From an uncultured Archangium sp. (GTDB lineage Bacteria > Myxococcota > Myxococcia > Myxococcales > Myxococcaceae): a DNA stretch of 53,446 nucleotides. Each line of letters opens with the position of its first letter. The first letter of the stretch is position 1. The stretch spans positions 1 through 53,446 of the forward strand of contig CAIVGN010000043.1 of NCBI GenBank assembly GCA_903905455.1. The letters run 5' to 3'. Below the pieces are notes generated by a model. It saw only the letters and a program-made list of their open reading frames with translations. It made no database searches and was not told where the DNA came from. The position numbers and the translations under genes are program-made. Below are positions 1 through 9,802 of this stretch, piece after piece.

Positions 1-103
1 ACCCCAACCGGTGGAGCCGCCAGACTCGGAACTGGTCACCGGCCCCCGCCGTCCACCTCGGTCCGGTGCGCCTGCGGACGCCCCAAAAACTCGAGGCGGC
101 GAT
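1..103. other. Non-Rhs sequence beyond the broken 3' end of the Rhs gene
   Basis: These bases lie past the stop codon that ends the Rhs reading frame at 104. None of the frames I translated continues the usual Rhs core ending, so this DNA probably came in by recombination or insertion. Phrases such as ccagttccgagtctggcgg (minus strand) faintly recall the repeated ends of IS21-type elements, but that is a guess. No gene can be called within the window; the feature continues off the left edge. Confidence 0.3.
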
Positions 104-3100
104 TCACTGAACAACACGACAACAACCTTGACGCTCACCGGTGTCGGCGTCGAGCACGCCACCCGCGTAGGCGAAGGGCTGAAATCCCGGCGCGGTGTCC
201 TGCGTCACGACGCCCCAGGCGTCGTAGTCGAGGCGCTGCGCGACGACTCCGCTCGCGGCATTCACCACGAGCCTCACGCTGCCCAGGTGGTCCTTCACAT
301 AGGCGTACGTCACGCCACCGCGGACGAGCGCATCAGGGCTATTCGACTGCGCCGCGTAGACGAAGCGACTGACGACCCTGCCGCCGGCGTCCAACTCCGC
401 CACGACCCGCACCTGGCTGTCGTACACGAAGCGACTGACGACGCCGCCACCGTGCCGCTTCGCCACGCGCCGCTGCAGCCCGTCGTACTCGTAGGCCACG
501 GTGGTTGAGTCGGGCAGCGTCACGCTCAGCAACGCGCCCATGCCGTCGTGGAGGTAGCCGGTGGTGGCGCCGCCCTCCGTCTTCCCCTTCCGTCCACCGA
601 GCGCGTCCCACGAATAGGTGACGCCGCCGCGCACCTGCAGTCTGTCCTGCGCGTCGTAGCTCGCGGCGATACCGCCCGCGGCCGTGCGGTTGCCGCGCGC
701 GTCGTAGCCCCACGTCGTGGCAGCCGCTCCGTTGCGCGTCGCCGACGTCAACTGCCCGAGGGTGTCGTACCCGTAGGTCCACTGTGTCGTCACGCCCTGC
801 ACCATGTCTTCGATGACGGCGATGCGCCCAGCGAGGTCATAGCCGAGCCCCTCGGAGTAGACGGGCGTGCCACTCACTGCCGTGGCCAGCGACGACAGCT
901 CTCCATGAGGGTTGTAGGCAACGGCAGTCGTGACGACGCCGGTGGTGATGGTGATGAGTCGGCCGGACGCGGCGTCGTAGCCCAGCACCGTGGGCCCGGC
1001 CTGCGTGAGGAGCGCATCACCGTCGTAGGCAAAGGTGATGCCCGCGTCGTTGATGGCATGTGCAGTGACGCGGAAGTCGGTGTCGTAGCTCCACTGACTC
1101 GTTGCCGGCGCGATGCCGCTGGCCTTCTCCTCGGTGACGAGAAAGCCGTCGTACTTCCACTCGAGACGTTGGGTCCCGCGCGTCAGCGACTGCACCTGGC
1201 CCGTCACCGGCAGGTAGGTCAGCTCGCTCGTCCACCAGGGCGTCGTCACGCGCAAGAGCCTGCCAGACGGCTCCCTCGTGAGTGAAGTCCCCGTGCCGTC
1301 GCTGTGGGTGCCAGCCAGCGCGAGGCCGTCCAGGTCATGGCTCACCGTCTCCTCGACGACGCCGGGCAGCGGAGGCTGGGCATACGACGCCACCTCATTC
1401 GCGGCGCTATAGGCGTAGCGATGCGCCTGGCCCTCGGGCGGCGTGACACTCATCAAGTTGCCGACGCCGTCTTCCTCCAGCACCACGTCCTTGAGATCCG
1501 CGCGCGTCACCTTCGTCACCCGTCCGGTGGCGTCGGTGGTGAAGGCCGTCACCTCGTCGAGGGCGTTGCGCGTGCTGGCGAGAAAGCCCTGCGGGCCATA
1601 GGCAAGGTGCTGCGCCCGCGCCCCCTGGACCACGGACTCGAGACGGCCGCGCGCGTCGTAGGTGAAGTTGACGGGCAGTACGCCCGGCGCAGTAGCAGTG
1701 AGCGGTCGCTGCTTGGCATCCACCGTCATCGAAGCAGTGCGCCCGGCGGGCGACGTCCAGTCGTACGTCCTGCTCGCCGCGTCGTAGCGACTGCGCCACA
1801 GCCGGCCATTCACGAGCGTCTCTTCGACTTCCCCCGTCACGAGGAGGGGCGCGCCAGGAGCCGTGGTGGTGACGCGGGTCGACGTCATCACCGACTCCAG
1901 CCCCGAGGGCGTGCGCACCGAAACGCGGGCGGGCACGTCCACCCCGCGCGAGAAGCGCGACGCGAGCCCCGGCTGCATCAGCGTCTCGATGATGGTGCCG
2001 TCGGGCGGCGAGGAGCGACGCCACCCCGCGCCGTACTCCCGGCTCCCCACGACGCCGTCCGGCCCCTGCGTGGTGAGGGCGACACGCTGGGCCCCCTGCT
2101 GCGTGAAGTAACTCGTCGCCCGGCCCTCAGGCGAGGTGTACGCGACGCCGTCGTCGACGGGCTTGAAGTCCTTCTTCGCCCCGCGCGCGTTGGTGTGCGT
2201 CAGCAGTCCGCCCGCGTCGTCCCAGGTAAACGCCGTGGGGTGTGCGTTGGCGTCCTTCCACTCCAGGAGAAGGCCCGTGGGGAAGTAGGCCGCCTCGATG
2301 AAGCGGTGCTCCGCGTCGGTGACGCGGGTGATGCGGCCCTCCGCATCCAGCGTCAATTCGGTGCGCTGGCCGTCTTGCGCCACCAGCGCGCGGGCGGAGC
2401 CGTCGGGGTTTCGCTCGACGGTGGTGACGTCACCATTCACGTCCGTCACGGCATTCAGCCCTGCCTCACCCCACGCGAATTCGTACAGCACGAGCCCCGT
2501 GCGCGCGGACACCGTGCGCAGGTGTCGGCCCCTCACATCAAAGGCATACACCTCATTGCCGTCACGACTGGGCACGAGCCGCGAGGCGTTGGCCGCGGGC
2601 AGCGACACTTCATGCAGCGTCGTCGTCGGCCCCCGGTGCACCACCAGCAGCGTGCCGCCCGGCCGCATCACCACGTCACCCACGCCGTTGAGCTGCGTCG
2701 CGCCCACAGCGCCATCCGGAGGTTGGTAGCCCGCCGTCGCCGCGCTCACGCCTCCGAAGAAGAGACTGAAGTCGCCCTCAGGCGAGATGCTGCGCACGCC
2801 CGGGCCACGCAGGCCGCAGCCGGTGGTGCCCGACTCGGCGACATACACCGTGCCGTCCGTCGCCACCGCGAGGCCGCTGATGCCCGAGAAGCACGTCTTG
2901 CGCGCTGACGGCTCATCCGGCGCCGTGCTGATGCCCGCACCGGCAATCAGCCGCACCCGGCCGTCGACTTCAATGCGCCGCACCACAAAGTCGCTCGCGC
3001 CGTCGCCAGAGTCGTAGCCCGCGACATACAGCCGCCCCTCGACGTCTTGCGCGAGCCAATGCGCGCCGCCCCGGAAGAAGACGCCGCGCGGGGTACTGGC

Positions 3101-5658
3101 CTCCCACGGCGGGCGACTCGCGGTGCTGCCGCCGGCCACCGTGGTGAGTACTCCACTCTCTTCGACTCGCCGCAGCGTGGCCCCGAAGGCGTCGTCCGAG
3201 GCCATGAAGTACAGGTGGCCGTCGTGCCCGACGAGGATGTCCGCGAGGCCGTCCAGCTTCGCGTCCTGTGCCTGGGTGCCGTCGGGCGAGTAGCCCTGCT
3301 GGCCGTTGCCCACCACCGTTGAGAGGCGCCCCGTCTGGGCATCCAGGCGGCGGATGCGATGGTTTTCGATGTCTCCGATGTACAGGTTTCCGGCGGTGTC
3401 GGCCTCGAGGAGTCGCGCGTAGTTGAAGCGGCCCTCTGTCCCGGGCAAGCCATCCCCCGCGAAGCCCATGTTGATGTCGCCGGCCACGGTGATGACGCCA
3501 CCGTCGGGCCGCATCAGTCGCACGCGCGCTTCCTTCTCGAGGAAGTACACGCCCTGCGGCCCCTCCGCCAACACCGGGGCCGGGCCGAGGTTGACGACGT
3601 CGAGGCCCGCATCCTCCGAGAAGTCACTGCCGCCGCCCGCGAAGTAATGCACCAGCGGCCCACCTTCGGCGCCCGAGACTTCCGAGCCATCACCCAGGTG
3701 CAGCGTGCCGTCTTCCGAGTAGCCGTGGAGGACATCGAGGGAGAAGTTGCCGAGGTTTTCGCGCGGCACCCAGTCACCCAGCGAGAGGCTGGTGTGCTTC
3801 AGGAAGAAGAGGGCCTCTCGCGTGGCCGAGTACTCGCGCGCCCCCGGAGGTGGCCACACGCCGAAGGTGCGCTGCTCGTAGATGATGACGCCGGAGGCGC
3901 CGCCTGCGCCGCCCGCGCTGCCGGAGACGGCCACCGCGCCGAAGCCGTAGCCCGTGGAGGCAGTGGCGGCGACGGGGCCCTTCACGGTGCGGCCGAAGGC
4001 GTCCTTCCCATCCCAGGTGAGGTTGGCGCTGTCGCCCACGCCGCCGTCGGCGCTCTCTCGCGGACCAGGGTGCGGCCTGCGACTTCGAGGCGGAAGTAGG
4101 TGCCCTTGACGCCCTCGGGCACGCCGCCGTCCTCCAGCAGCCCCAGCTTCATCGCCACCACCGGCTTGCGCAGGTGGCCGCGGTTGCTGTGCCAGCCCAG
4201 CGAGAAGCCCGTGCCGGCCACGCCCACGTACTCGGACATGGTGCGGTTTTGCACGCGGATGAGGCTGCCCTTCTGGCACGTGGGGCAGGAGACGTTGTTG
4301 GAGGTGCTGGCGGTGCCGTTGGCGACGCAGCTGCCCACGCACATCGAGCAGGTGTTGGTGTCGAAGGTGCAGAAGTGCGCCGTGGTGCTGCGCACAAGCT
4401 GGGTGCCCGCGGGGAAGTGCGCCGCGAGGCTCTCCTTCTCACCGGCAAGCAGCGGGAAGTCCGAGTCAGCGATGCCATCCCCCGTGTAGTCCACGCCGCC
4501 GCTGGCGGTGACTTGGACGACGGCGGCGTTGGTGCCCGACTCCCAGAGGGCTTTGCCTTCGTTGTAGATGCCCAGCGGGATGGGCGCCCCGACGGGGAAG
4601 CGCAGGAAGTTGTCTGCGTAGACGGCCACCGCGTCGCTGAAGGTGAGGCCCATGGCTCCGGCCGCGACGGCTTCATCGGCGGAGATGTCCGCGGCGAAGG
4701 TGTAGGCCGTGGCCGCGGGCAGGGTGGCCGGCATCGACGCCTGGCCCATGGGGCCCACTGTCGCCTCGGTAGCGCGGAGGGTCAGCGTGGGCGCCGGGGT
4801 GAGGCCGCCGTCCGCGAAGTGGAGGAAGGCGCTGACGTTGGGCGGCACGAAGAGAGAGGTCGTGCGCTTGCCGTCCTTGTCTTCTTGAGGTGTCGCGCTG
4901 TGGAAACCGCCCGCGCCCATGGTGAGGGTGGTGGCCTTCTCATCGCGTCGCAGCACGGCGGTGTCCGGGAGGTACGAGAAGCTGCGGGCGTTGGCGGTGA
5001 TGAGGCGCTGCAGCGGGATGAAGGCCGAGGCGCGGAGCTCGAGGGTGTGTCTCCCTGCGGCCACGGCCAATGCGTAGAGCCCGTCGGCTTGCGACGTCGT
5101 CGTGCCCCACTCGGGGTGGCCCAGCACGGAGACGCGCAGGCCCGGCACGCCCACGCCGTCGCGCGTGAAGACGTGGCCGATGAGGATGGAGAGGGAGGCG
5201 CAGGGAATGTGGGCGGTGCCCTGCTGGAGGAAGGCGTTGGCGCCGCAGAAGTCGGTGGAGATGTCGCCGTCGGGCACGTCGAGCTTCGTGGCCGGCGCGA
5301 CTTCGGCGCGCAGGGCGGGCGTCGTCGTGCCGTCGGCGGCCAGCGCGATGACTTCGATGGGGAGGTGTTGGCCCGGCGTCAGCGCGGAGAAGCTGAAGTG
5401 CGGCGTCGTGGTGTCCTGGGTGTGGCCGGGCCAGGTGACTCGGTAGTGCGTCACGGGGCCGAGTGCGGTCGGCCAGTCGACTTCGGCGGAGGTGGCCGTG
5501 GTGTTGGTGACGGCGAGGTGCGCGCCCTCGGGCCAGGCGAGTGGGAGCGTCTCGGGCGGCGGTGTGAGGCCTCCGTCTGGCTCAGTACCCGGTCCGCACG
5601 TGCAGCCCGAAACCAACACCATCGAGAGCAGTCCCCAACCCCACGCGGTCGACTTCAT
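104..5658 (-). pseudogene. Rhs/NHL-repeat lipoprotein gene, frameshifted and 3'-truncated
   Basis: The start is taken at the ATG giving MKSTAWGWGLLSMVLVSGCTC, a lipoprotein signal with lipobox VSGC; the longer reading from 5706 adds only non-signal residues. After it come a fibronectin-III-like segment, a carboxypeptidase-regulatory-like segment and a Cys-rich patch (CSMCVGSC, CPTCQKG). The frame then breaks near 4052-4060. There 'gagagag' (minus strand) carries two extra bases: ...GRTLVRE continues as SADGGVGDSANLTWDG only in the other frame. Downstream are NHL-type repeats (GDIENHRIRRLDAQTG) and about 15 Rhs/YD repeats up to the hyperconserved core (YVKDHLGSVRLV, YDAWG, YAGGVLDADTG). The core normally continues into a further conserved block and a variable toxin tip; here it stops after 'DADTGERQGCCRVVQ'. 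Rhs proteins are large surface or secreted polymorphic proteins. A sequencing indel could explain the internal break, but not the lost tip. Confidence 0.8.
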
Positions 5659-5761
5659 CACGCCCCCAGTGCTCAACGCCGAGTGAGGTGTGTAGCACGG
5701 GTACAATTGTCCTGCTTGAGGAGGGCGAGGCAGGAGATGGTGGTGTCTCGATCAACCAGTC

Positions 5762-5912
5762 TCACGCAGCGAAGGCGATGTCCCGCTCAGTGGCTGCGCT
5801 GTTCACCATCAGCTCCACCCGTCACGCCCGCTTCCCCAGGGGAGCGGCCGAACATCCTGATCAGGGCTCGAGGAAACTGAACTCGCCACCGGTCAACACC
5901 AGGTGGAGAAGT
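5762..5912 (-). pseudogene. Decayed greA-like gene remnant
   Basis: The last coding residues of the intact GreA-like gene at 6489-6941 (VEVMVKGELTEWDIVFAA-stop) have a clear degraded match here: VELMVNSAATERDIAFAA-stop, read on the minus strand ending at 5762. Further upstream the match continues as LGKRA followed by an in-frame stop, with small deletions relative to LLGKKVGD. A weaker nucleotide match to the 'ggtgaccacgtggag' part of greA follows near 5900. There is no open frame. I read it as a second GreA-family copy that has decayed, about 580 bp from its living relative. The upstream limit is approximate. Confidence 0.6.
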
Positions 5913-5938
5913 CTCTCGCGCCGATGACCCTGAGCCAG

Positions 5939-6466
5939 CTACCGCCGCGCGGCGAGGAACGCCCGCATCGCCTTGATGGTCTCCGGTCGCGGCTTCGCTT
6001 CGGCCAACGCCTTGTTGAGCGCCGCGTCCACCACCACGTGCCCGTCTGCGAACAGGTCGATCACGAAGCCCTGGTTCCAATAGTCCGACGAGCGCCCCGA
6101 CATTGGCTCCAGCGTCAGCACCGCGAGCACCCGCAGCGCGACGTCCTTGCGCGGCGGCGCCGTGGTGCCGACCGCGAGCACCTGCACCACGTTCCATCCC
6201 TCGATCAACCCCGGGAGCGGGGTGATGGCGAGCACATCCTTGCCCGACGCCACCACGAAGGACGGCGCGCGCCCCGCAGTCGGCGCCCCGTCACGATCCA
6301 CGCTCGCAAAGAAGAGGAGCCGCCCATCGAGCGGCCCGCCTTTCACGCGGAAGGCCTGATCCATCTCGGCGACGAGGCCGGGCAGCGCCTTCGCGGGCAC
6401 CGGCACCGTCGTCACCTGCTCGAGCGCCGGGGTGGCGACGAGCACCAGCAAGGTCAGCATCATCAT
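5939..6466 (-). CDS. Secreted or periplasmic protein of unknown function
   Basis: A 175-residue protein with a short hydrophobic start (MMMLTLLVLVATPALEQ) that looks like a signal peptide. I do not recognise the family. The mature part has alternating hydrophobic strands (LLFFASVDRDGAP, FVVASGKDVLAITPLPG, VLRVLAVLTLEP) and a charged C-terminal helix ending RAFLAARR. It is the last gene of a minus-strand run that begins at the Cys-repeat peptide at 10072, 22 bp after the GreA-like gene, so it may be cotranscribed. Nothing ties it functionally to those genes. Confidence 0.65.
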   Translation of the reverse strand: MMMLTLLVLVATPALEQVTTVPVPAKALPGLVAEMDQAFRVKGGPLDGRLLFFASVDRDGAPTAGRAPSFVVASGKDVLAITPLPGLIEGWNVVQVLAVGTTAPPRKDVALRVLAVLTLEPMSGRSSDYWNQGFVIDLFADGHVVVDAALNKALAEAKPRPETIKAMRAFLAARR

Positions 6467-6488
6467 GGGGATCCAGGTCTCCGAGGGC

Positions 6489-6941
6489 TCAGGCGGCGAA
6501 GACGATGTCCCACTCGGTGAGCTCGCCCTTCACCATCACCTCGACCACGTCGCCGACCTTCTTGCCCAGCAATCCCTTGCCGATGGGCGAGCCCGGGGTG
6601 ACCACGTGGAGAAAGCCGTCCCCATCAGGTCCCGTCAACTCCTCGCCAGCGCCCGCGGGTGCCATGAAGAGCGTCTTTCCGCCTTCACCGTCTTCGAGCT
6701 CGACCAACGCGCCCAGCCCGATGCGCTCGCCCTTCTTCATCGCGGACGGCTTGAAGTCGGCCACGGCTTCCCACGCCACCTGCGCGGTCTCGAGGCGGGT
6801 GCGCGTGGCGGCGGCCATGTTCACCGCCCGGGGAGCGCCGGTCTTCGCGTCGAGGCGCGCGTCTTCTGCCGCCCGCAGCGCCTGCTCGTAAATGGCCTTC
6901 AGCTTCGCTGCCAACTGCGCGGTGAGGTACGCCTTGTCCAT
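6489..6941 (-). CDS. GreA/GreB-family transcription factor
   Basis: A 150-residue protein with the two-part plan of GreA-type factors. The N-terminal half is helical (KLKAIYEQALRAAEDARLDAK), shorter than in true GreA. The C-terminal FKBP-like half carries the signature TPGSPIGKGLLGKKVGDVVEV near residues 113-133. GreA proteins bind the RNA polymerase secondary channel and trigger cleavage of backtracked RNA. This shorter form with a mid-protein 'GALVELEDGEGGKTLF' strand resembles the side-branch Gre-like factors common in this phylum, so a role in transcript cleavage is inferred, not shown. It lies 40 bp after the peptidase gene, same strand. A degraded copy of its 3' end sits at 5762-5912. 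Confidence 0.85.
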   Translation of the reverse strand: MDKAYLTAQLAAKLKAIYEQALRAAEDARLDAKTGAPRAVNMAAATRTRLETAQVAWEAVADFKPSAMKKGERIGLGALVELEDGEGGKTLFMAPAGAGEELTGPDGDGFLHVVTPGSPIGKGLLGKKVGDVVEVMVKGELTEWDIVFAA

Positions 6942-6981
6942 GGCCCGCAGGTTACGAGCGGAGCGCGGCCTTTAGAAGAAT

Positions 6982-8250
6982 TCAGCGCCCGGTCATCGCC
7001 TGGCGCAGCGCGGAGCCCGGCTCCAGCAGCGCGAACACCTCGTCCATGGGCACGTGCTTCGTCTCGGCGAGGTGGGTGGAGGCGAGCGGGCTCCCGGCGG
7101 CGTGGTCGAGGGCGGCGATGACCTCGGCCTCGCTGCGCGGCTCACCCTTGCGCAGTTCGCGCATCACGTCGTCGAGCGATCGGGCTCCATGGCTGCGCTG
7201 CCGAATCGTCACGTCGAGGCGCAGGGCGAGACAGGCGCCGCTCCAGTACACCCGCATCCACTCGTGGTTGACGCGCAGGTTCAGGCTTCGCTCGGTCAGC
7301 GAGGTGCCCTCGGGTTGGCAATACTCGCGCGCGCTCGAGGCCAGCGTCTCCCAGGCCTGCGCTTCCGGCTTCGCCCCGGAGCGGGCTCGCAACAGCTCCG
7401 TGTAATAGGTGGTGAAGCCCTCGACGAACCACGGGAAGCGGCCGGTGGTCGGTGGGTTGCCCAGGTGAAACAGCTCGTGCACCGCGACCCAGTCACCCTC
7501 GAAGCCCGCGGTCGCCTGGCTGCCGAAGAGCAGCATCACCGAGGGATCCCCGCGCCGCAGCACCGAACCAAACACCCCCGCGTCTTCACTGGGCATGCCG
7601 GCGAGCACCAGGTGCAGCGGCCGCGTGCCCCGTGACGGCGTGCCTCCGTAGAACGTGCCCAGCGTGGCGAGCGCACCGCGAACCCATTCCCGCAACTGAG
7701 CGTCGGTGGCGGCCTTCTTCCCCTCGACCAGCGTGAGCCGCGCCGAGAACCCGGGGAGCTTCACCTCGTCGAGCGTGCGCAGCGTACCCAGGGCCAGGTA
7801 CGCGCCGGCGTCGAACTGTGCGGGCGTGACGGTGAAGGTGCCGTCCTGCTCTTGCGGCCACGGGGTCGCGACGGAGGTGCCCTGGGGCAAGGTGAAGCGC
7901 ACGCGCAGCGCGGTGTCGACGCCGTCGGGATGCAGCAGCGTAGCCGCGTCGTGAAAGAGCCACGCCGCGCCGAGGTCAGCCGCGTAGTCGGGATCGTCGC
8001 GCAGCTTGCGCAGGGCCTCGAGGTTCACCGCGTAGCGAACCGGACCCTTCGTGGGCCGCAGGAAGCACTCTTTCCGCGCGGGGTGTGGCGGGAGGCCGGT
8101 GATGGCGACCTCCGCGCCGGCCATGTCGAGGCACAGGCAGTCGCCCTTCCACCCGCTCACCGTGAGCTCGACCTTCAACGTGGCGCCCAGAGGCTCGATG
8201 GAGAACTGCGCGACCGGAGTGGCCGCGAGCACCAGCGCCAGCCACGTCAC
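6982..8250 (-). CDS. Secreted HExxH (gluzincin-type) metallopeptidase
   Basis: A 422-residue protein with an N-terminal hydrophobic stretch (MTWLALVLAATPVAQF) that is probably a signal peptide. The zinc-peptidase core is near residues 250-285: HELFHLGNP supplies the two His ligands and catalytic Glu, and WFVEGFTTYYTELL supplies the downstream Glu ligand. That arrangement is typical of gluzincins such as the M1 and M61 families. The N-terminal ~200 residues are beta-rich (VELTVSGWKGDCLCLDMAG), as in M61 enzymes. Its start codon overlaps the stop of the DUF2063 gene by four bases (ATGA), so the two are translationally coupled. The substrate is unknown. The coupling raises the question of whether it processes the Cys-repeat peptide made by this cluster. 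Confidence 0.75.
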   Translation of the reverse strand: MTWLALVLAATPVAQFSIEPLGATLKVELTVSGWKGDCLCLDMAGAEVAITGLPPHPARKECFLRPTKGPVRYAVNLEALRKLRDDPDYAADLGAAWLFHDAATLLHPDGVDTALRVRFTLPQGTSVATPWPQEQDGTFTVTPAQFDAGAYLALGTLRTLDEVKLPGFSARLTLVEGKKAATDAQLREWVRGALATLGTFYGGTPSRGTRPLHLVLAGMPSEDAGVFGSVLRRGDPSVMLLFGSQATAGFEGDWVAVHELFHLGNPPTTGRFPWFVEGFTTYYTELLRARSGAKPEAQAWETLASSAREYCQPEGTSLTERSLNLRVNHEWMRVYWSGACLALRLDVTIRQRSHGARSLDDVMRELRKGEPRSEAEVIAALDHAAGSPLASTHLAETKHVPMDEVFALLEPGSALRQAMTGR

Positions 8251-8930
8251 TCGGCGCCCAACACGATGCCCGCGGCGTGCAGGTCATCGAACACGTCATC
8301 GCGGGTGACGGGCAACCCCTCGCTCACCTGCTTGAGCACCACGAGGTCGGCCTGGGTGGCCACGGCCCGGCGCGAGTCGAGGCGGCGGTTGCGCCAGAAG
8401 AGCACCAGCACGTCCTCCTCAGGCGGGAGCGGCGCGCGCTGTGGGGCATCGAGCCAGGAGACGAGGTTCCACGCATAGGGCCGCAGCTCCACCGTCGCCC
8501 CGAGGCGCAACGGGCCTTCGTCGGGCCGCGCGTCCAGCGGGTCATCGAGGGCGCTGAGCGTCTGCCATTCCCACCACTCGAAGTCGGCGAGCGCGCTCCA
8601 CAAGGCCTCTCCCCGTCCGGCGAGGAAGGCCGCGAGCTGCGCGCCGTTCTCGTTGATCTCCACGTGCTGCATGGGGTGAAGCGCGAAGTAGTCCTCCACC
8701 AGTTGCCGCCAGGCGGGCTCACCTTGCTGCGCGGTCACCAGCGCGCGGACCTCCTGGTGCACGCCACCGGTCGCGGTGTTGCGGTGCTCGCGGCAGAACC
8801 GCTCGTAGATGGCGAGGCGCTTCGACTCTTCCGGCGGCGGCGTGCCGTAGAGCGCGACGCGGGTCTCGGTGAGCCCCGACTTGCCCTCGAGGAAGGCGCC
8901 GATGCGCTCGTAGAACGGGGCGAGCTTCAC
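8247..8930 (-). CDS. DUF2063 family, MNIO partner protein (BufC/HvfC-like)
   Basis: The start is the GTG at 8930, which overlaps the TGA stop of the MNIO gene (GTGA); longer readings upstream are antisense to that gene and were rejected. The 227-residue protein begins VKLAPFYERIGAFLEG and has the helical DUF2063 N-terminal domain (YERFCREHRNTATGG, VEDYFALHP) followed by a beta-rich C-terminal half (VELRPYAWNLVSWLDAP, DVLVLFWRNRRLDSR). In bufferin and Hvf systems this partner binds the precursor leader and presents it to the DUF692 enzyme. The order precursor, MNIO, partner is exactly the one here. Recognition-domain function is from family knowledge. Confidence 0.82.
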   Translation of the reverse strand: MKLAPFYERIGAFLEGKSGLTETRVALYGTPPPEESKRLAIYERFCREHRNTATGGVHQEVRALVTAQQGEPAWRQLVEDYFALHPMQHVEINENGAQLAAFLAGRGEALWSALADFEWWEWQTLSALDDPLDARPDEGPLRLGATVELRPYAWNLVSWLDAPQRAPLPPEEDVLVLFWRNRRLDSRRAVATQADLVVLKQVSEGLPVTRDDVFDDLHAAGIVLGAE

Positions 8931-9769
8931 GGCAGGCCTCCGAGCACCGACTTGGCTTCGGCGCGCGCGCGGTCGACCTCGTCGAGCACCTGGTCGAGCG
9001 GGGGGATGTCCTGGTCCCACTCGATGAGCGTGGGCACCAGCCGACCGAAACGCGAGAGCGTGTAGCGGTAGAGCGCCCACACGTCGTCGATGATCGGCCC
9101 GATGTGCGTGTCGATGATCACCTCGTCCTGCTTCGTGTGCCCCGCGAGGTGGAGGTAGCTCACCTTCTCCAGCGGCAACGCGTCGATGAACGCGCGCGCG
9201 TCGAACCCGTGGTTCTTCGAGTTCACGTACACGTTGTTCACGTCGAGCAGCAGCGTGGCGTCCCCGCGCTCGAGGCACGCGCGCATGAAGCCCGCTTCGT
9301 CCATGCGGCCCTCGCCATCGGCCACCGGCATGTGCGCGTAGAACGTGGCGTTCTCCAGCACCAGCGGCCGGCCCACGTGCTGGGCAGCCTGCTTCGCGCG
9401 ACGACCCACGACGTCGGCAGCTTCTTCAGTGAAGGGCAGGGGGAGCAGCTCGTGCAGCGGTCGGCCCCCGGTGGAGGCGAAGCACACGTGGTCGCTGAAC
9501 AGCGGCGCGTCGAGCTCCTGGGTCAGCGCGGCGAGGCCGTCGAGGAAGCGGGCGTCGAGCGGATCCAGGCCGCCCACGTTGAGGCTCACGCTGTGGGGAA
9601 CGAGGGTGAAGCGCTCCGACAGCTCGCGCAGCAGGCGCCGCTTCTTGCCCCCGTAGAACATCCAGTTCTCGGGGATGATCTCGAGCCAGTCGACCTGGCG
9701 CGGGGTGGTGAGCAGCTCGCTCGCGAAGGGCGTGCGGAGGCCGATGCCGATGCCTTCGAGCTTCTTCAC
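8927..9769 (-). CDS. DUF692 multinuclear non-heme iron oxidase (MNIO; BufB/HvfB-like)
   Basis: A 280-residue TIM-barrel protein of the DUF692 family. The expected metal-binding and active-site residues are visible in order: HSVSLNVGG (His), FSDHVCF (Asp-His), ENATFY (Glu-Asn), LLLDVNNVYVN (Asp, Asn), LHLAGH (His pair), IIDTHIGPI (Asp, His) and LIEWDQDIP (Glu). MNIO enzymes oxidise Cys residues of ribosomal peptides using a di- or tri-iron centre, for example to thiooxazoles or related rings. It starts 33 bp after the Cys-repeat peptide gene and overlaps the DUF2063 partner gene by three bases. The cluster strongly suggests that the peptide at 9803-10072 is its substrate. Confidence 0.92.
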   Translation of the reverse strand: MKKLEGIGIGLRTPFASELLTTPRQVDWLEIIPENWMFYGGKKRRLLRELSERFTLVPHSVSLNVGGLDPLDARFLDGLAALTQELDAPLFSDHVCFASTGGRPLHELLPLPFTEEAADVVGRRAKQAAQHVGRPLVLENATFYAHMPVADGEGRMDEAGFMRACLERGDATLLLDVNNVYVNSKNHGFDARAFIDALPLEKVSYLHLAGHTKQDEVIIDTHIGPIIDDVWALYRYTLSRFGRLVPTLIEWDQDIPPLDQVLDEVDRARAEAKSVLGGLP

Positions 9770-9802
9770 GAGCGAGCGCCCACGGTGGTGCGAGGTGACG
9801 AC

